64,000 nt of DNA from an uncultured Lachnospiraceae bacterium (GCA_947576945.1 CANPTH010000001.1:62001-126000), one strand, 5' to 3'. Numbered from the stretch's first letter, positions 36,326 through 45,419 are shown. Translations and numbers: made by a program. The notes: generated by a model from the letters alone, not told the origin.

Positions 36326-37047
36326 AAAAGACGATCATCGTCATGCCGGTAGCCAATGAAGAAGATACCATGGAGAGGATCCTGGATGAAATTCTTGCGC
36401 TGCCATATGACAATTTACATATTTATCCGGTGATTGACAGCTATTCTAAAGACCGGACAGAGGAGATCATCAGAAGGAAAGCTGCTGAGAACGATAAGGT
36501 GAAATGTATTTTTTACAAGGAATCCAGAGGGGTGATCAGTTGTTATCTGGAAGGTTTTCGTCAGGCGCTGGCGGACGGCGCGGAACAAATCGTGGAGATG
36601 GATGGAGGAGGAAGCCATCTGCCCGCAGAGATACCGCAGTTTCTTGCAAAAATGGAAGAAGGGTATGACTGTGTGTGGGGTTCCCGGTTTATGGAAGGCG
36701 GTTCCATGCGCAGGCAGCCTTTATACAGAAGGGTATTAAGTCAGGGCGGTACGCTTCTGGCTAATCTGGTTCTTGGAACAAGACTGAAGGATATGACAAG
36801 TGGATTTGAAGGATTTCAGCGGAAGGTCCTGGAAAATATGAATCTGGACGCTTTCTTGTCTACAGGGCATATGTATCAGACAGAAATGCGCTTTTACTGC
36901 AGGAAACTGCGGACAGTAGAGGTGCCGATCCACTATGTGGGGACGACATCCAGCCTGAAAAGCAGTTCCGTGACGGAGGCGCTGCGCCTTCTGTTTCAGC
37001 TGAAAAAGAATGAACGCCGTATTGGTCTTTCACGGACGATGGAATAA
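36322..37047 (+). CDS. Family 2 glycosyltransferase, DPM1-like
   Basis: A 241-residue GT-A fold enzyme resembling dolichol-phosphate mannose synthase. TIIVMPVANEEDTMERIL opens the nucleotide-sugar site, and DSYSKDRTEEII follows. The place of the metal-binding DAD motif reads VEMDGGGSHLP, so the second acidic residue is Gly. TSGFEGFQRKVLENM is the conserved DPM segment. Such enzymes charge polyprenyl phosphate with a sugar for use by membrane GT-C transferases; the multi-spanning protein two genes down fits that role. ATGA overlaps with the cyclo-ligase stop. Confidence 0.85.
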   Translation: MKKTIIVMPVANEEDTMERILDEILALPYDNLHIYPVIDSYSKDRTEEIIRRKAAENDKVKCIFYKESRGVISCYLEGFRQALADGAEQIVEMDGGGSHLPAEIPQFLAKMEEGYDCVWGSRFMEGGSMRRQPLYRRVLSQGGTLLANLVLGTRLKDMTSGFEGFQRKVLENMNLDAFLSTGHMYQTEMRFYCRKLRTVEVPIHYVGTTSSLKSSSVTEALRLLFQLKKNERRIGLSRTME

Positions 37048-37084
37048 AGGTTGAAGAAATTTGGCTCACACCTTTCGCAAAAAC

Positions 37085-37108
37085 TGTTTCGGAATGGAGG
37101 CGAATATG
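37085..37108 (+). repeat. Leader motif copy B
   Basis: TGTTTCGGAATGGAGG, then CGAATATG. It carries the ribosome site and start codon of the flavoprotein at 37106. Confidence 0.55.
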
Positions 37109-38404
37109 GAAAAAGTAAAATATTTGATTCTTGGAGCCGGGCCTTCAGGGCTTACCTTAGCGAACCGATTAAAAGAACTGGGTGAAACTGATTTTCTGCT
37201 TCTGGAGAAAGAGGAAGAAGCGGGCGGTTTGTGCCGTTCTGTGATGGTGGACGGCAGCCCTTTCGATATTGGCGGCGGTCATTTTCTGGATGTGAGAAGA
37301 CCGCAGGTCAATGAATTCCTGTTTCAGTTTATGCCAAAGGAGGAATGGCAGCTTTTTACGCGGGACAGTCGTATCTGGGTGGACGGAGCCGAGATTGGCC
37401 ATCCGTTGGAGGCTAATATCTGGCAGCTGGATTTACAGGAGCAGGTGGCTTATCTGACATCTATAGCGAAGGCAGGCTGTAATCTGGATCAGCCCATGCC
37501 TACACGGTTTGTGAAATGGATGGTCTGGAAGCTGGGACAGCGGATTGCCGATCATTATATGCTGCCTTATAATCAGAAGATGTTCGCGGATGAACTGGAC
37601 GAGCTGGGTACCTATTGGCTGGAAAAGCTGCCCGATGTGAGCTTTGAGGAAACCCTTTTGTCCTGTCTGACGCATAAACCCTATGGAACGCAGCCGGGCC
37701 ATGCCGCTTTCTATTATCCGAAAAAATATGGGTATGGCGAAGTGTGGATCCGTATGTCCGGAGAAATCTCACCCCAGGTACTGTACGGAATGGAAGCCTG
37801 CGTTCTGAATTGCGAAAACCGCAGCGTGAAGACGAAGACAGGGGAAGTATTTGAAGGGGAATATGTGATCACTACAGTTCCATGGAGGAGCTTTGAGCAG
37901 ATTGTTGGTATGCCGGAGGAAATCAGGAATCTGGCGTCGGAGATAAAATCCAGCGCTATAGAAGTCCGTTATGTACCGAAGCATCTTTCTACGGCAGCGC
38001 AGTGGATTTATGAGCCGGACCTGCAGGTTCCGTGGCACAGAATCCTGGTGCGGCACAATTTCTGTCCGGGAAGCAGAGGGTACTGGCTGGAGACAAGAAA
38101 GGAACGGATAGAGATGTTTGGAGACGCCGCCATTAACCTTCCGGGCGTTACAGATCATGATGCGCAGGGAATGGAGACAGCGTGTGCCAGAAATAATTGT
38201 AACGGCGCAGATTTTCGGTATCTGAATGAATATGCTTATCCACTGAATACCATCGGCAAGCCGGAGGCCGTGAGAAAGCTGCTTGCGTTCTGCCGATCAA
38301 GGCAAATATACGGTTTGGGACGCTGGGGCGAACACTGTCATTATAATTCGGATGTGGTGGTGGATCTTGCCATGCAGTTAGCCAGGCAGTTGATTATATT
38401 ATAA
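37106..38404 (+). CDS. FAD-dependent protein of the protoporphyrinogen oxidase / UDP-galactopyranose mutase-like group
   Basis: A 432-residue flavoprotein. YLILGAGPSGLTLANRL is the FAD motif, followed by EEAGGLCRS and SPFDIGGGHFLDV, typical of amine-oxidase-like enzymes of COG1232. The C-terminus with LGRWGEHCHYNSDVV closes the FAD pocket. The track starts at TTG 37061; ATG 37106 has GGAGG at a 5-base spacing. Its place between a polyprenyl sugar synthase and a GT-C protein suggests a role in sugar or lipid-carrier chemistry. Exact reaction unknown. Confidence 0.8.
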   Translation: MEKVKYLILGAGPSGLTLANRLKELGETDFLLLEKEEEAGGLCRSVMVDGSPFDIGGGHFLDVRRPQVNEFLFQFMPKEEWQLFTRDSRIWVDGAEIGHPLEANIWQLDLQEQVAYLTSIAKAGCNLDQPMPTRFVKWMVWKLGQRIADHYMLPYNQKMFADELDELGTYWLEKLPDVSFEETLLSCLTHKPYGTQPGHAAFYYPKKYGYGEVWIRMSGEISPQVLYGMEACVLNCENRSVKTKTGEVFEGEYVITTVPWRSFEQIVGMPEEIRNLASEIKSSAIEVRYVPKHLSTAAQWIYEPDLQVPWHRILVRHNFCPGSRGYWLETRKERIEMFGDAAINLPGVTDHDAQGMETACARNNCNGADFRYLNEYAYPLNTIGKPEAVRKLLAFCRSRQIYGLGRWGEHCHYNSDVVVDLAMQLARQLIIL

Positions 38405-38419
38405 AGGAATAGATTTAAA

Positions 38420-40606
38420 ATGAAAAAAGGAATCATCCATAAAATAATCGAGACCTGTATACTTGCCCTGTGCTTTGGGGTTGTAATGCTGGTGCTGACG
38501 CATACAGCGCAGAACGGGATGCAGACTACGCAGATCCTGCCGGGCATCAATCCGGATCCGGTGTATGTGTCCTGTGAGGCGGGAGAAACGCTGGAAGTTA
38601 TGATTACAGCTGCAGAAGATTTTCAGGTCAGCGGCTTTCAGGTGCTGTTAGTCAATATCGCGGAAGACAGCAGAGGAACTCTCCGCTTTACGGTGTCTGA
38701 TGATTCTTCCAGCATTTTGGTCAGTCAGGTAGTTCCGGTGGAAACCGTTACACCGGGAAAATGGTTTGCGATTCCCGGGGAAATGGCCTTTGCGGCAGAA
38801 CAGACCTATAAAGTGTCCGTCTATGCGGACGGCAGTTCCCCGTATTTTATGCAGGTGCCAGAGGGGGAAGGGACAGCGCTGCCTTTTACAGAACAGGTCA
38901 TTAAGGATGGAGAAGTTCTGGAATGTGGTATTTCTATGGGTATCAACCGGGTGGAGCCTGTCCGGATGACATATGGGGATATCTTTTACTATTCCGTACC
39001 GCTTTCCGTAGTGCTGACTGTCATAGGACTGCTCTGTATCTGGGCGGGATGGCAGAAAGTGTGGGCGGCGGTTCTGAAGCTCAGAATGCCGGCGCAGGTA
39101 TTTGCGCAAAAGTATGGCAGTGATCTGTTCCTGTTGTTGCTGTTCGGTTGTATCTGTATCAGTATATATTCGCGGGCTTATCTGAAAGGCGTCTATATTT
39201 CGGCGGATTCAGCCGGGTATCTGCGGGAGGCAGTGAATCTGGTAAATGGAAAAGGATTTTCCTATGACGGTCTGGCAGGATACGATACATGGTTTGCCAA
39301 TTGGCCGATTCTGTATCCTGTACTGATTGCGGCGGTGATGCTTGTCACAGGAACCGGCGCTTATCTGGCATCGAAGATTGTGGCCATGGTGACGGCAGGG
39401 GTGATCCTGCTTGTGCTGCGCAGATGTTTCGGTAAAGACGCGTGGCTGTACGGTCTGTGTCTGACCAATATCGGCTATTTGAATCTGAGTTATTATACGT
39501 GGAGTGAGATCCCGTTTATGCTGTTTATGCTTTGCTTTGCACTTCTTTTTGCCAAAGTGCTGCAGGAGAAACATCCGGCATGGGGCTGGTATGCGGCCCT
39601 CGGCATCATGGGCATATGCTGCTTTATGACCAGATATTACGGTATCTTTGTATGGATTGTGACCGGGCTGTATCTGCTGGCGTTGTTTGTATCCTACAGG
39701 AAGAAGAAAGAACAGGCAGTTTTTAGCAAAATAATCGGATTGACAGTGACGGCGTTTGTTTCGGGTGTTTTGAGCATGGCATATCTGTTGATGAATAAGA
39801 TAATGAACGGTATGGCGTCTGGAGTGAGCCGGACAATGTGGTGGGATGATTACCGGATCCTGACGGATGATCTGATTGAGAGTCTGCTGACGGAGTTTTT
39901 CAATATATTTTCCATGCAGATACCGGAACTGGTGGAAGGCTTTCCGTATCAGATCAAAGTATTCGTGGTGGTGGGCATATTGGTGGGCATTGGCTGGATA
40001 ATTGCCGGAAACTGCGGACGTTTTACGAGAGAGTCCGTGTTAATCATGATGGCGGTAGTTTATGATGTGGTCTTTATCGGTATCCGTTATGTTTCTTCGA
40101 TGGACAGTTTTTATTTCCGCTTCTTTGAACCGGCGACTTTTCTGCTATGCATTGCATTGATCAGCCTGCTGCTGCCATATCTGCGGAGAAAAAAAGGATT
40201 TTATTATTTTGCAGGTATGGTAACGCTGCTGCTTGTGACCGCGGTATGGTCTGTTTTTGCAAACGGGGGGATGAATCGAAACGACAACTATTATCTGTCG
40301 CTGGAAGCGCAGTGGGAGGAAGCCTATAATGGGATTCCGGAAAAGTCGGTGGTAATTTTTAATGATATTGATTTCCGTTCAGCCTATTACCGTCCGGATG
40401 TGGTGGAAGGGATGATTACGCCGGCAGATGAATTCTCTGATCTGCAGCATACTTATTATGGCTCTGATTATTTATGCATTCGTGCGGAGTTTGCAGATGC
40501 CATGCTGGAATCGGGCGAATATCACAGCAGTGTCGTAAAGAGACTGCAGCAGGAGATAGAAGGGAAGGCGCCGGCTGAGTTCGTAGTGATCTCTTTGCGG
40601 GAGTGA
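38420..40606 (+). CDS. GT-C-type polytopic glycosyltransferase with external N-terminal domain
   Basis: A 728-residue membrane protein. An N-terminal membrane segment (ETCILALCFGVVMLVLTHTA) is followed by a 160-residue extracytoplasmic beta-rich domain, then about eleven membrane segments. Between them, ISADSAGYLREAV near residue 260 provides the acidic residue expected in the first GT-C loop, and WPILYPVLIAAVML near 295 matches the ArnT/PMT pattern. The C-terminal 90 residues are soluble and external. It probably transfers a sugar from polyprenyl phosphate, made by the DPM1-like enzyme, to a cell-surface acceptor. Confidence 0.78.
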   Translation: MKKGIIHKIIETCILALCFGVVMLVLTHTAQNGMQTTQILPGINPDPVYVSCEAGETLEVMITAAEDFQVSGFQVLLVNIAEDSRGTLRFTVSDDSSSILVSQVVPVETVTPGKWFAIPGEMAFAAEQTYKVSVYADGSSPYFMQVPEGEGTALPFTEQVIKDGEVLECGISMGINRVEPVRMTYGDIFYYSVPLSVVLTVIGLLCIWAGWQKVWAAVLKLRMPAQVFAQKYGSDLFLLLLFGCICISIYSRAYLKGVYISADSAGYLREAVNLVNGKGFSYDGLAGYDTWFANWPILYPVLIAAVMLVTGTGAYLASKIVAMVTAGVILLVLRRCFGKDAWLYGLCLTNIGYLNLSYYTWSEIPFMLFMLCFALLFAKVLQEKHPAWGWYAALGIMGICCFMTRYYGIFVWIVTGLYLLALFVSYRKKKEQAVFSKIIGLTVTAFVSGVLSMAYLLMNKIMNGMASGVSRTMWWDDYRILTDDLIESLLTEFFNIFSMQIPELVEGFPYQIKVFVVVGILVGIGWIIAGNCGRFTRESVLIMMAVVYDVVFIGIRYVSSMDSFYFRFFEPATFLLCIALISLLLPYLRRKKGFYYFAGMVTLLLVTAVWSVFANGGMNRNDNYYLSLEAQWEEAYNGIPEKSVVIFNDIDFRSAYYRPDVVEGMITPADEFSDLQHTYYGSDYLCIRAEFADAMLESGEYHSSVVKRLQQEIEGKAPAEFVVISLRE

Positions 40607-40695
40607 TTTCTTTTTTGCGTTTTCCTGATGCATTGACGTGTCTGTTGACATGTGATATGAATTAAACGGATGCTGAATCAGAGCATACTGGTATA

Positions 40696-40777
40696 TTAGT
40701 AAACCACAATCATGCGCAGCCTGCCTCCTGGCGGGCCGCATGGCCATCCATGCTATGAAAGCCAGGGACTTTCATAG
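40696..40777. repeat. Dispersed hairpin element, copy 1
   Basis: Contains GCCTGCC-TCCT-GGCGGGC, then GCATGGCCATCCATGC and a hairpin CTATGAAAG/CTTTCATAG. It matches the reverse complement of the element at 51587-51699 over about 80 bases, starting with TTAGTAAAC. It fills the gap before proA. A possible promoter (TTGACG, 17 bases, TATGAA; 40633-40661) lies upstream of it. Confidence 0.8.
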
Positions 40778-40797
40778 TAAAAGAAATGAGGAATCAT

Positions 40798-42042
40798 ATG
40801 GAATATTTAGAAAACTTAGGAAAAAAAGCCGTTGCGGCGAAATATGAATTGCAGAGATTATTGGTCGATGATAAAAATCGGGCGCTGCGGACAGTGGCGG
40901 CGGCGTTGACGGACTCGACAGACCGTATTTTAGCGGCAAATGACAGGGATTATGAGATTGCGGCGGCAGGCGGTATGGCGGCAGGACTGCTGGATCGTCT
41001 GAAACTGACACCGGAGCGTATTCAGAGTATGGCGCAGGGACTGTTACAGATTGTGGAGCTGGAAGATCCGGTGGGGACTGTTATGGAGTCTTTTGACCGG
41101 CCGAACGGTCTGCACATTGACCAGGTGAGGGTGCCCATGGGAGTGATCGGAATCATTTATGAGGCCAGGCCCAATGTGACGGCAGATGCCTTTGGTCTGT
41201 GCTTTAAGACCGGGAATGCGGTGATCCTGAAGGGTGGCAGAGACGCGGCCAATTCGAATGCGGCTATCACGGAAGTGATTCGCGAGGCGCTTGCGTCAGA
41301 AGCGATTACAGCAGATGCGGTACAGTTGATCGAAGATAATGACAGAGCCGTTACAACTGCCTTTATGAAATTAAAACAATATGTGGATGTCCTGATCCCC
41401 AGAGGCGGAGCAGGATTGATTCGTGCGGTGGTGGAGAACAGCACCATACCTGTGATCGAGACGGGAACCGGGAACTGTCATATCTACGTAGACGAGGATG
41501 CGGATCTGGAGCAGGCAGTGTCCATAATCATCAATGCCAAGACGCAGAGAATCGGTGTGTGTAATGCCTGTGAATCGCTGCTGATTCATGAGAAGATCGC
41601 AGATAAGCTGCTGCCCGTGCTGGGATGTGCATTGCGTGATAGAAATGTAGAGATGCGCGGGGATGAAAGGGTACGCATGCTGCTTCCGGATGCCGCAGCG
41701 GCAACAGAAGAAGATTATGCGGCAGAATATCTGGATTATATCATTTCCATGAAGACAGTATCATCCCTGGAAGAAGCCATTGCACATATTAACCGTTATA
41801 ATACGAAACATTCCGATGCCATTCTTACCAGGAACAGAGAACACGCAGAACAGTTCCTGAAGGAAGTCGATTCCGCCTGCGTGTATGCTAATGCGTCCAC
41901 ACGCTTTACAGACGGTTTTGAATTCGGATTCGGTGCAGAGATCGGGATCAGCACGCAGAAGCTGCATGCGAGAGGCCCTATGGGGCTTAAACAACTGACA
42001 ACCTACAAATATCTGATTCGCGGAGACGGGCAGATCAGGTGA
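40798..42042 (+). CDS. proA: Glutamate-5-semialdehyde dehydrogenase
   Basis: A 414-residue NADPH-dependent reductase of glutamyl-5-phosphate, second step of proline synthesis. The catalytic Cys is in RIGVCNACESLLIH. VPMGVIGIIYEARPNVTADAFGLCFKTGN and LIPRGGAGLI are ProA motifs. The track begins at 40786; ATG 40798 has GAGG at a 6-base spacing. The end of the upstream repeat lies 21 bases before the start codon, so its hairpin would be part of the leader RNA. The gene is separated from proB by five genes. Confidence 0.95.
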   Translation: MEYLENLGKKAVAAKYELQRLLVDDKNRALRTVAAALTDSTDRILAANDRDYEIAAAGGMAAGLLDRLKLTPERIQSMAQGLLQIVELEDPVGTVMESFDRPNGLHIDQVRVPMGVIGIIYEARPNVTADAFGLCFKTGNAVILKGGRDAANSNAAITEVIREALASEAITADAVQLIEDNDRAVTTAFMKLKQYVDVLIPRGGAGLIRAVVENSTIPVIETGTGNCHIYVDEDADLEQAVSIIINAKTQRIGVCNACESLLIHEKIADKLLPVLGCALRDRNVEMRGDERVRMLLPDAAAATEEDYAAEYLDYIISMKTVSSLEEAIAHINRYNTKHSDAILTRNREHAEQFLKEVDSACVYANASTRFTDGFEFGFGAEIGISTQKLHARGPMGLKQLTTYKYLIRGDGQIR

Positions 42043-42050
42043 CAAATGGG

Positions 42051-42079
42051 TTGACAGAGATGAATAAATCTATTATTAT
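42051..42079 (+). promoter_or_regulatory. Strong sigma-A promoter of the arsR-HMA operon
   Basis: TTGACA, 17-base spacer, TATTAT. The -10 overlaps the operator palindrome by two bases. Confidence 0.85.
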
Positions 42080-42105
42080 ACATATGAACACTTGAACATA
42101 TGTAT
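42078..42105. promoter_or_regulatory. ArsR/SmtB-type operator
   Basis: ATACATATG and CATATGTAT are 9-bp inverted arms around AACACTTGAA. The half-sites ATATGAACA and TGAACATAT match the usual SmtB/CzrA-type pattern. Position at the -10 and transcription start fits autorepression. Confidence 0.8.
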
Positions 42106-42215
42106 AATGAATTCAGTACACATGATTGAGAATATCTGGGACATGATTGATTTGGATCACATCTGTACAGAGTTAAATCCGGTGTATTGTCTGCAGGAAA
42201 GGAAGATGACAGTTA

Positions 42216-42599
42216 ATGACGGAAGATACCTTGAGAACAGAGAGTATCCCGGCGGCCGAGGGTAAAGAGTTTTCACAGGAACGGGAAGACATTATCCAAA
42301 GCGTGCAGGAACAGCAGCCGGATGATGAAATTTTATACGATCTCGCAGAGCTGTTTAAAGTATTCGGCGACTCTACCAGGATCAAGATTCTGTATTCCAT
42401 GTTTGAAAACGAGTTGTGTGTCAACGATATAGCCAGGCTTTTGAACTTAAGTCAGTCTTCTGTAAGCCATCAGCTGCGGATTCTTAAGACATCGAAACTG
42501 GTAAAATTCCGGCGGGAAGGGAAATCCATCTTTTATTCTCTGGATGACGAGCATGTGCGGTCGATCATCAGTATGGGAATGGAGCATGTGGAAGAATAG
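42216..42599 (+). CDS. ArsR/SmtB-family repressor with alpha-5 zinc-site motif
   Basis: A 127-residue winged-helix repressor. The first 38 residues are an extra polar tail. The recognition region is CVNDIARLLNLSQSSVSHQLRILKTS. The last helix has DEHV...EHVEE, which fits the alpha-5 pattern D-x-H-x10-H-x-x-E used by SmtB and CzrA to bind Zn2+ (also Co2+); the alpha-3 Cys motif of CadC/ArsR is absent. When zinc is high it should release its operator at 42078-42105. The next gene is a small HMA protein; the expected efflux ATPase is missing. Confidence 0.9.
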   Translation: MTEDTLRTESIPAAEGKEFSQEREDIIQSVQEQQPDDEILYDLAELFKVFGDSTRIKILYSMFENELCVNDIARLLNLSQSSVSHQLRILKTSKLVKFRREGKSIFYSLDDEHVRSIISMGMEHVEE

Positions 42600-42651
42600 A
42601 ATTCAAGACATGTTCAGGGGAGACAGAAGGCAGTGGAATGGAGGATTGCTG

Positions 42652-42870
42652 ATGAACAAAACGTATAAAATTGAAGTGGATTGTGCTAACTGCGCAGAGA
42701 AAATGCAGGAGGCGGCTAAGAAGACAGAAGGTGTTGCAGATGCAGTGGTCAGTTTTATGACGCAGAAGATGAAGGTAGTGTTTGCAGAAGGAGCTGATGA
42801 GAAAGAGGTTATGAAGAAGGTACTGAAAGCCTGCAGGAAGGTTGAGCCGGACTGTGAGATCTCTTTCTAG
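42652..42870 (+). CDS. Heavy-metal-associated (HMA) domain protein
   Basis: A 72-residue ferredoxin-like metal-binding protein. The metal loop is VDCANCAEKMQ, with a C-x-x-C pair, as in the N-terminal domains of zinc/cadmium P-type ATPases rather than the MxCxxC of copper chaperones. GGAGG lies 7 bases before the ATG. The track lists a longer frame (42544) that overlaps arsR and is not needed. It is probably a metal-buffering or delivery protein, controlled by the ArsR repressor. It may be what is left of an operon that once contained the pump. Confidence 0.88.
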   Translation: MNKTYKIEVDCANCAEKMQEAAKKTEGVADAVVSFMTQKMKVVFAEGADEKEVMKKVLKACRKVEPDCEISF

Positions 42871-42983
42871 GATAATTACCGTGGGTATACTGGTACTTCG
42901 TACCTGAGTTCTCGTGCAGATTTTCGAGGATATTTTTTGAGTGTACAGATACCGGGATCATAAAAGAAAGAATATTCAGAACT

Positions 42984-43022
42984 AAGGGCCGTTTGCATTT
43001 TTCTACACTGCAACGGCCCTTT
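42984..43022. terminator. Bidirectional terminator between the HMA gene and the permease
   Basis: AAGGGCCGTTTGCA and TGCAACGGCCCTT pair with one bulge. A TTTAATTCT run follows on the + strand; on the minus strand the hairpin is followed by a weaker TTAGTTCT. Confidence 0.8.
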
Positions 43023-43076
43023 AATTCTGCTCTGCGATCAATAGAGTTTGTTGAACTGAATTGCTCCTCAGAGAAT

Positions 43077-44459
43077 TTATTTAACCTTCTTCTGCGGATT
43101 AAAGCTGACGCCTCGATTGATATCACCGTTGGGATTCGCACCGAAGGTATAATCGTTACCCGGCAGGATGGCATTAAGAATGATGCCCGCCAGCGCGGCG
43201 ATTGCGAGAGAAGTCAAAGTGATGGAAGTGCCTCCTGCAGAAAAAGTAAGGCCGCCGGAGAAGCCAAGACCGCATACCAGGATAACCGCAGCGATGATCA
43301 GATTTCTTGACTTCGTGAAATCCACTTTGTTTTCCACGATATTCCTGACGCCGATGGCAGAGATCATACCATAGAGGATGAAACTGACACCGCCGATAAT
43401 CGCCGATGGCAGAGAGCCGATAATTGCAGACATCTTCGGTATAAAGCTTAAGATGATGGCATAGAGGGCCGCCAGACGGATCACCTTGGGGTCGTGAACG
43501 CCGCTCAGTTCAAGAACGCCGGTATTCTCTCCGTAAGTCGTGTTGGCGGGACCGCCAAACAGTGCGGAAAGTGAGGTGGCAAGGCCATCGCCGATCATTG
43601 TGCGGTGCAGTCCGGGATCTTCCAGATAATTTTCTCCCACAGTTGCGGAGATGGCGGATATATCGCCGATGTGTTCCATCATGGTGGCCAGGGCGATGGG
43701 CGCCATTACCAGGATCGCCGTGACATCGAATTTACAAAGAAGGAAAGGCGGCAGCCCCACCAGGGATGAGGACGCAACGCCTGAAAAGTCCAGGATGGCG
43801 CTTCCGTCTGCATTGGTAAAGCCAAGTGCATTCATGACCAGGGCTGCTATGTACGAGACTACGACGCCCAGAAGGATAGGAATGATCTTCCACATGCCTT
43901 TGCCCCAGATATTAAAGATAACGATGACTGCCAGCGCGATCAGCGCCAGGAACCAGTTGGAGGATGCGTTGTTTACTGCGGACGGCGCCAGGCTCAGGCC
44001 GATGCAGATGATGATTGGTCCGGTTACCACCGGCGGCAGAAACCGCATGACCTTCTTTACACCAACAAACTTGATCACCAGCGCCAGGATCAGGTACAGC
44101 AGGCCGGCAATCACGATACCGCCGCAGGCATAGGGCAGCTTTTCTCCGTAAGTCATGCCGGCAAAGATACCGCTGTCTAAATTTGCCACCGTGGCAAATC
44201 CGCCCAGAAAGGCGAAAGAGGAACCCAGGAAGGCCGGCACTTTCAGCTTGGAGCAGACATGGAAAAAGAGGGTGCCGATTCCTGCAAAAAACAGTGTTAC
44301 CTGAATCGAAAGACCCTCTCCGTTAAAATAACTGTTGACCAGAATCGGTACAAGAATTGTTGCACCGAACATTGCGAACATATGCTGCAGACCAAGCAGC
44401 AGCATCTTGGGAACTCCAAGGCTCCTTGCGTCGCGAATGGTTTCGAAGTTGTTACTCAT
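43077..44459 (-). CDS. uraA: Uracil/xanthine permease (NCS2 family)
   Basis: A 460-residue transporter with 12-14 membrane segments. SLGVPKMLLLGLQHMFAMFGATILVP at the N-terminus is typical for NCS2 uracil permeases; the conserved GGPANTTYGENTGVLELSGVHD is the substrate-binding helix region, with the Glu expected to bind the nucleobase. It is transcribed divergently from upp, which converts imported uracil to UMP, so the substrate is probably uracil. The promoter on the minus strand is at 44516-44544. Confidence 0.92.
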   Translation of the reverse strand: MSNNFETIRDARSLGVPKMLLLGLQHMFAMFGATILVPILVNSYFNGEGLSIQVTLFFAGIGTLFFHVCSKLKVPAFLGSSFAFLGGFATVANLDSGIFAGMTYGEKLPYACGGIVIAGLLYLILALVIKFVGVKKVMRFLPPVVTGPIIICIGLSLAPSAVNNASSNWFLALIALAVIVIFNIWGKGMWKIIPILLGVVVSYIAALVMNALGFTNADGSAILDFSGVASSSLVGLPPFLLCKFDVTAILVMAPIALATMMEHIGDISAISATVGENYLEDPGLHRTMIGDGLATSLSALFGGPANTTYGENTGVLELSGVHDPKVIRLAALYAIILSFIPKMSAIIGSLPSAIIGGVSFILYGMISAIGVRNIVENKVDFTKSRNLIIAAVILVCGLGFSGGLTFSAGGTSITLTSLAIAALAGIILNAILPGNDYTFGANPNGDINRGVSFNPQKKVK

Positions 44460-44515
44460 TATAAATCTCCCTTCTCAAATGTATTGGTAATTGGATTAAC
44501 AGGTAGCCTAAAGAG

Positions 44516-44544
44516 ATTATAAAGATTGCGGTTCTATTTGGCAA
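44516..44544 (-). promoter_or_regulatory. Sigma-A promoter for uraA
   Basis: On the minus strand TTGCCA, a 17-base spacer and TATAAT. No PyrR-type attenuator or terminator lies in the short leader. The 321-base divergent gap 44460-44780 otherwise holds only the upp promoter and leader. Confidence 0.8.
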
Positions 44545-44582
44545 GAGAATTTGTGAAACTCTGGGAAAACAGATAAAAGTTG

Positions 44583-44611
44583 TTGACTTAAACGTCAGAA
44601 ATCATTACTAT
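44583..44611 (+). promoter_or_regulatory. Sigma-A promoter for upp
   Basis: TTGACT, 17-base spacer, TACTAT. The upp leader is then about 160 bases, purine-rich, without an obvious structure. Confidence 0.65.
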
Positions 44612-44780
44612 TTATAGATAGGAGTGATTCTGGAAGATACCTGTAACCGCATTTTTAAAGAATGGAAAGTGTCTGCATAAGAAGAAGCCATGAGGTGCAG
44701 ATCTAGGGACGGGAGCAGGAAGGACGCGGGAGAAGTGAGGTTTTGGATACAGAACCGAAAACAGGAAGAAAGGACGAAAG

Positions 44781-45419
44781 ATGGAAAAGAAGGAAAATGT
44801 ATTTATTATGGATCATCCGCTGATACAGCACAAGATCTCCCATATCAGAGATATCAGTACGGGAACCAACGAGTTTCGGAAATGTATCGAGGAGATCGCA
44901 ATGCTGATGGGATATGAAGCGCTGAGAGATCTGCCGTTGGAGAATGTGGAGGTGGAAACGCCGATTGAGAAGTGCATGACGCCTATGCTGGCCGGCAAGA
45001 AACTGGCTGTGGTACCTATCTTAAGAGCGGGACTGGGTATGGTTAACGGCATTCTGGCTCTGGTACCCAGCGCCAAAGTAGGGCATATCGGGCTTTACAG
45101 GGATCCGGAGACTCATGAACCTCATGAATACTACTGTAAGCTGCCTGAACCGATTGATTTGAGAACGATTGTTGTTGTGGACCCGATGCTTGCCACGGGC
45201 GGATCCGGTTCCGAGGCAGTGGATTTCATCAAACAGCATGGCGGGAGACATATCAAATTTATGTGTATTATCGCTGCACCGGAAGGACTGGAACGACTGA
45301 AAAAGGATCATCCGGATATTCAGATCTATGTAGGACATCTGGATCGCTGTCTGAATGAACATGCTTATATCTGTCCTGGACTGGGGGATGCCGGGGACAG
45401 AATCTTCGGAACCAGATAG
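44781..45419 (+). CDS. upp: Uracil phosphoribosyltransferase
   Basis: A 212-residue salvage enzyme making UMP from uracil and PRPP. The PRPP-binding loop is [16 protein letters not shown], and [13 protein letters not shown]-like sequence ([16 protein letters not shown]) and the uracil-site loop [13 protein letters not shown] near the C-terminus are present. Its divergent neighbour is the uracil permease. The last 26 bases of the gene are part of an imperfect tandem duplication running into the intergenic region. Confidence 0.97.
   Translation: MEKKENVFIMDHPLIQHKISHIRDISTGTNEFRKCIEEIAMLMGYEALRDLPLENVEVETPIEKCMTPMLAGKKLAVVPILRAGLGMVNGILALVPSAKVGHIGLYRDPETHEPHEYYCKLPEPIDLRTIVVVDPMLATGGSGSEAVDFIKQHGGRHIKFMCIIAAPEGLERLKKDHPDIQIYVGHLDRCLNEHAYICPGLGDAGDRIFGTR

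Noticed and set aside
42993-43310. 105-residue + strand frame and similar frames opposite uraA
   Set aside because: Shadows of the minus-strand permease gene.
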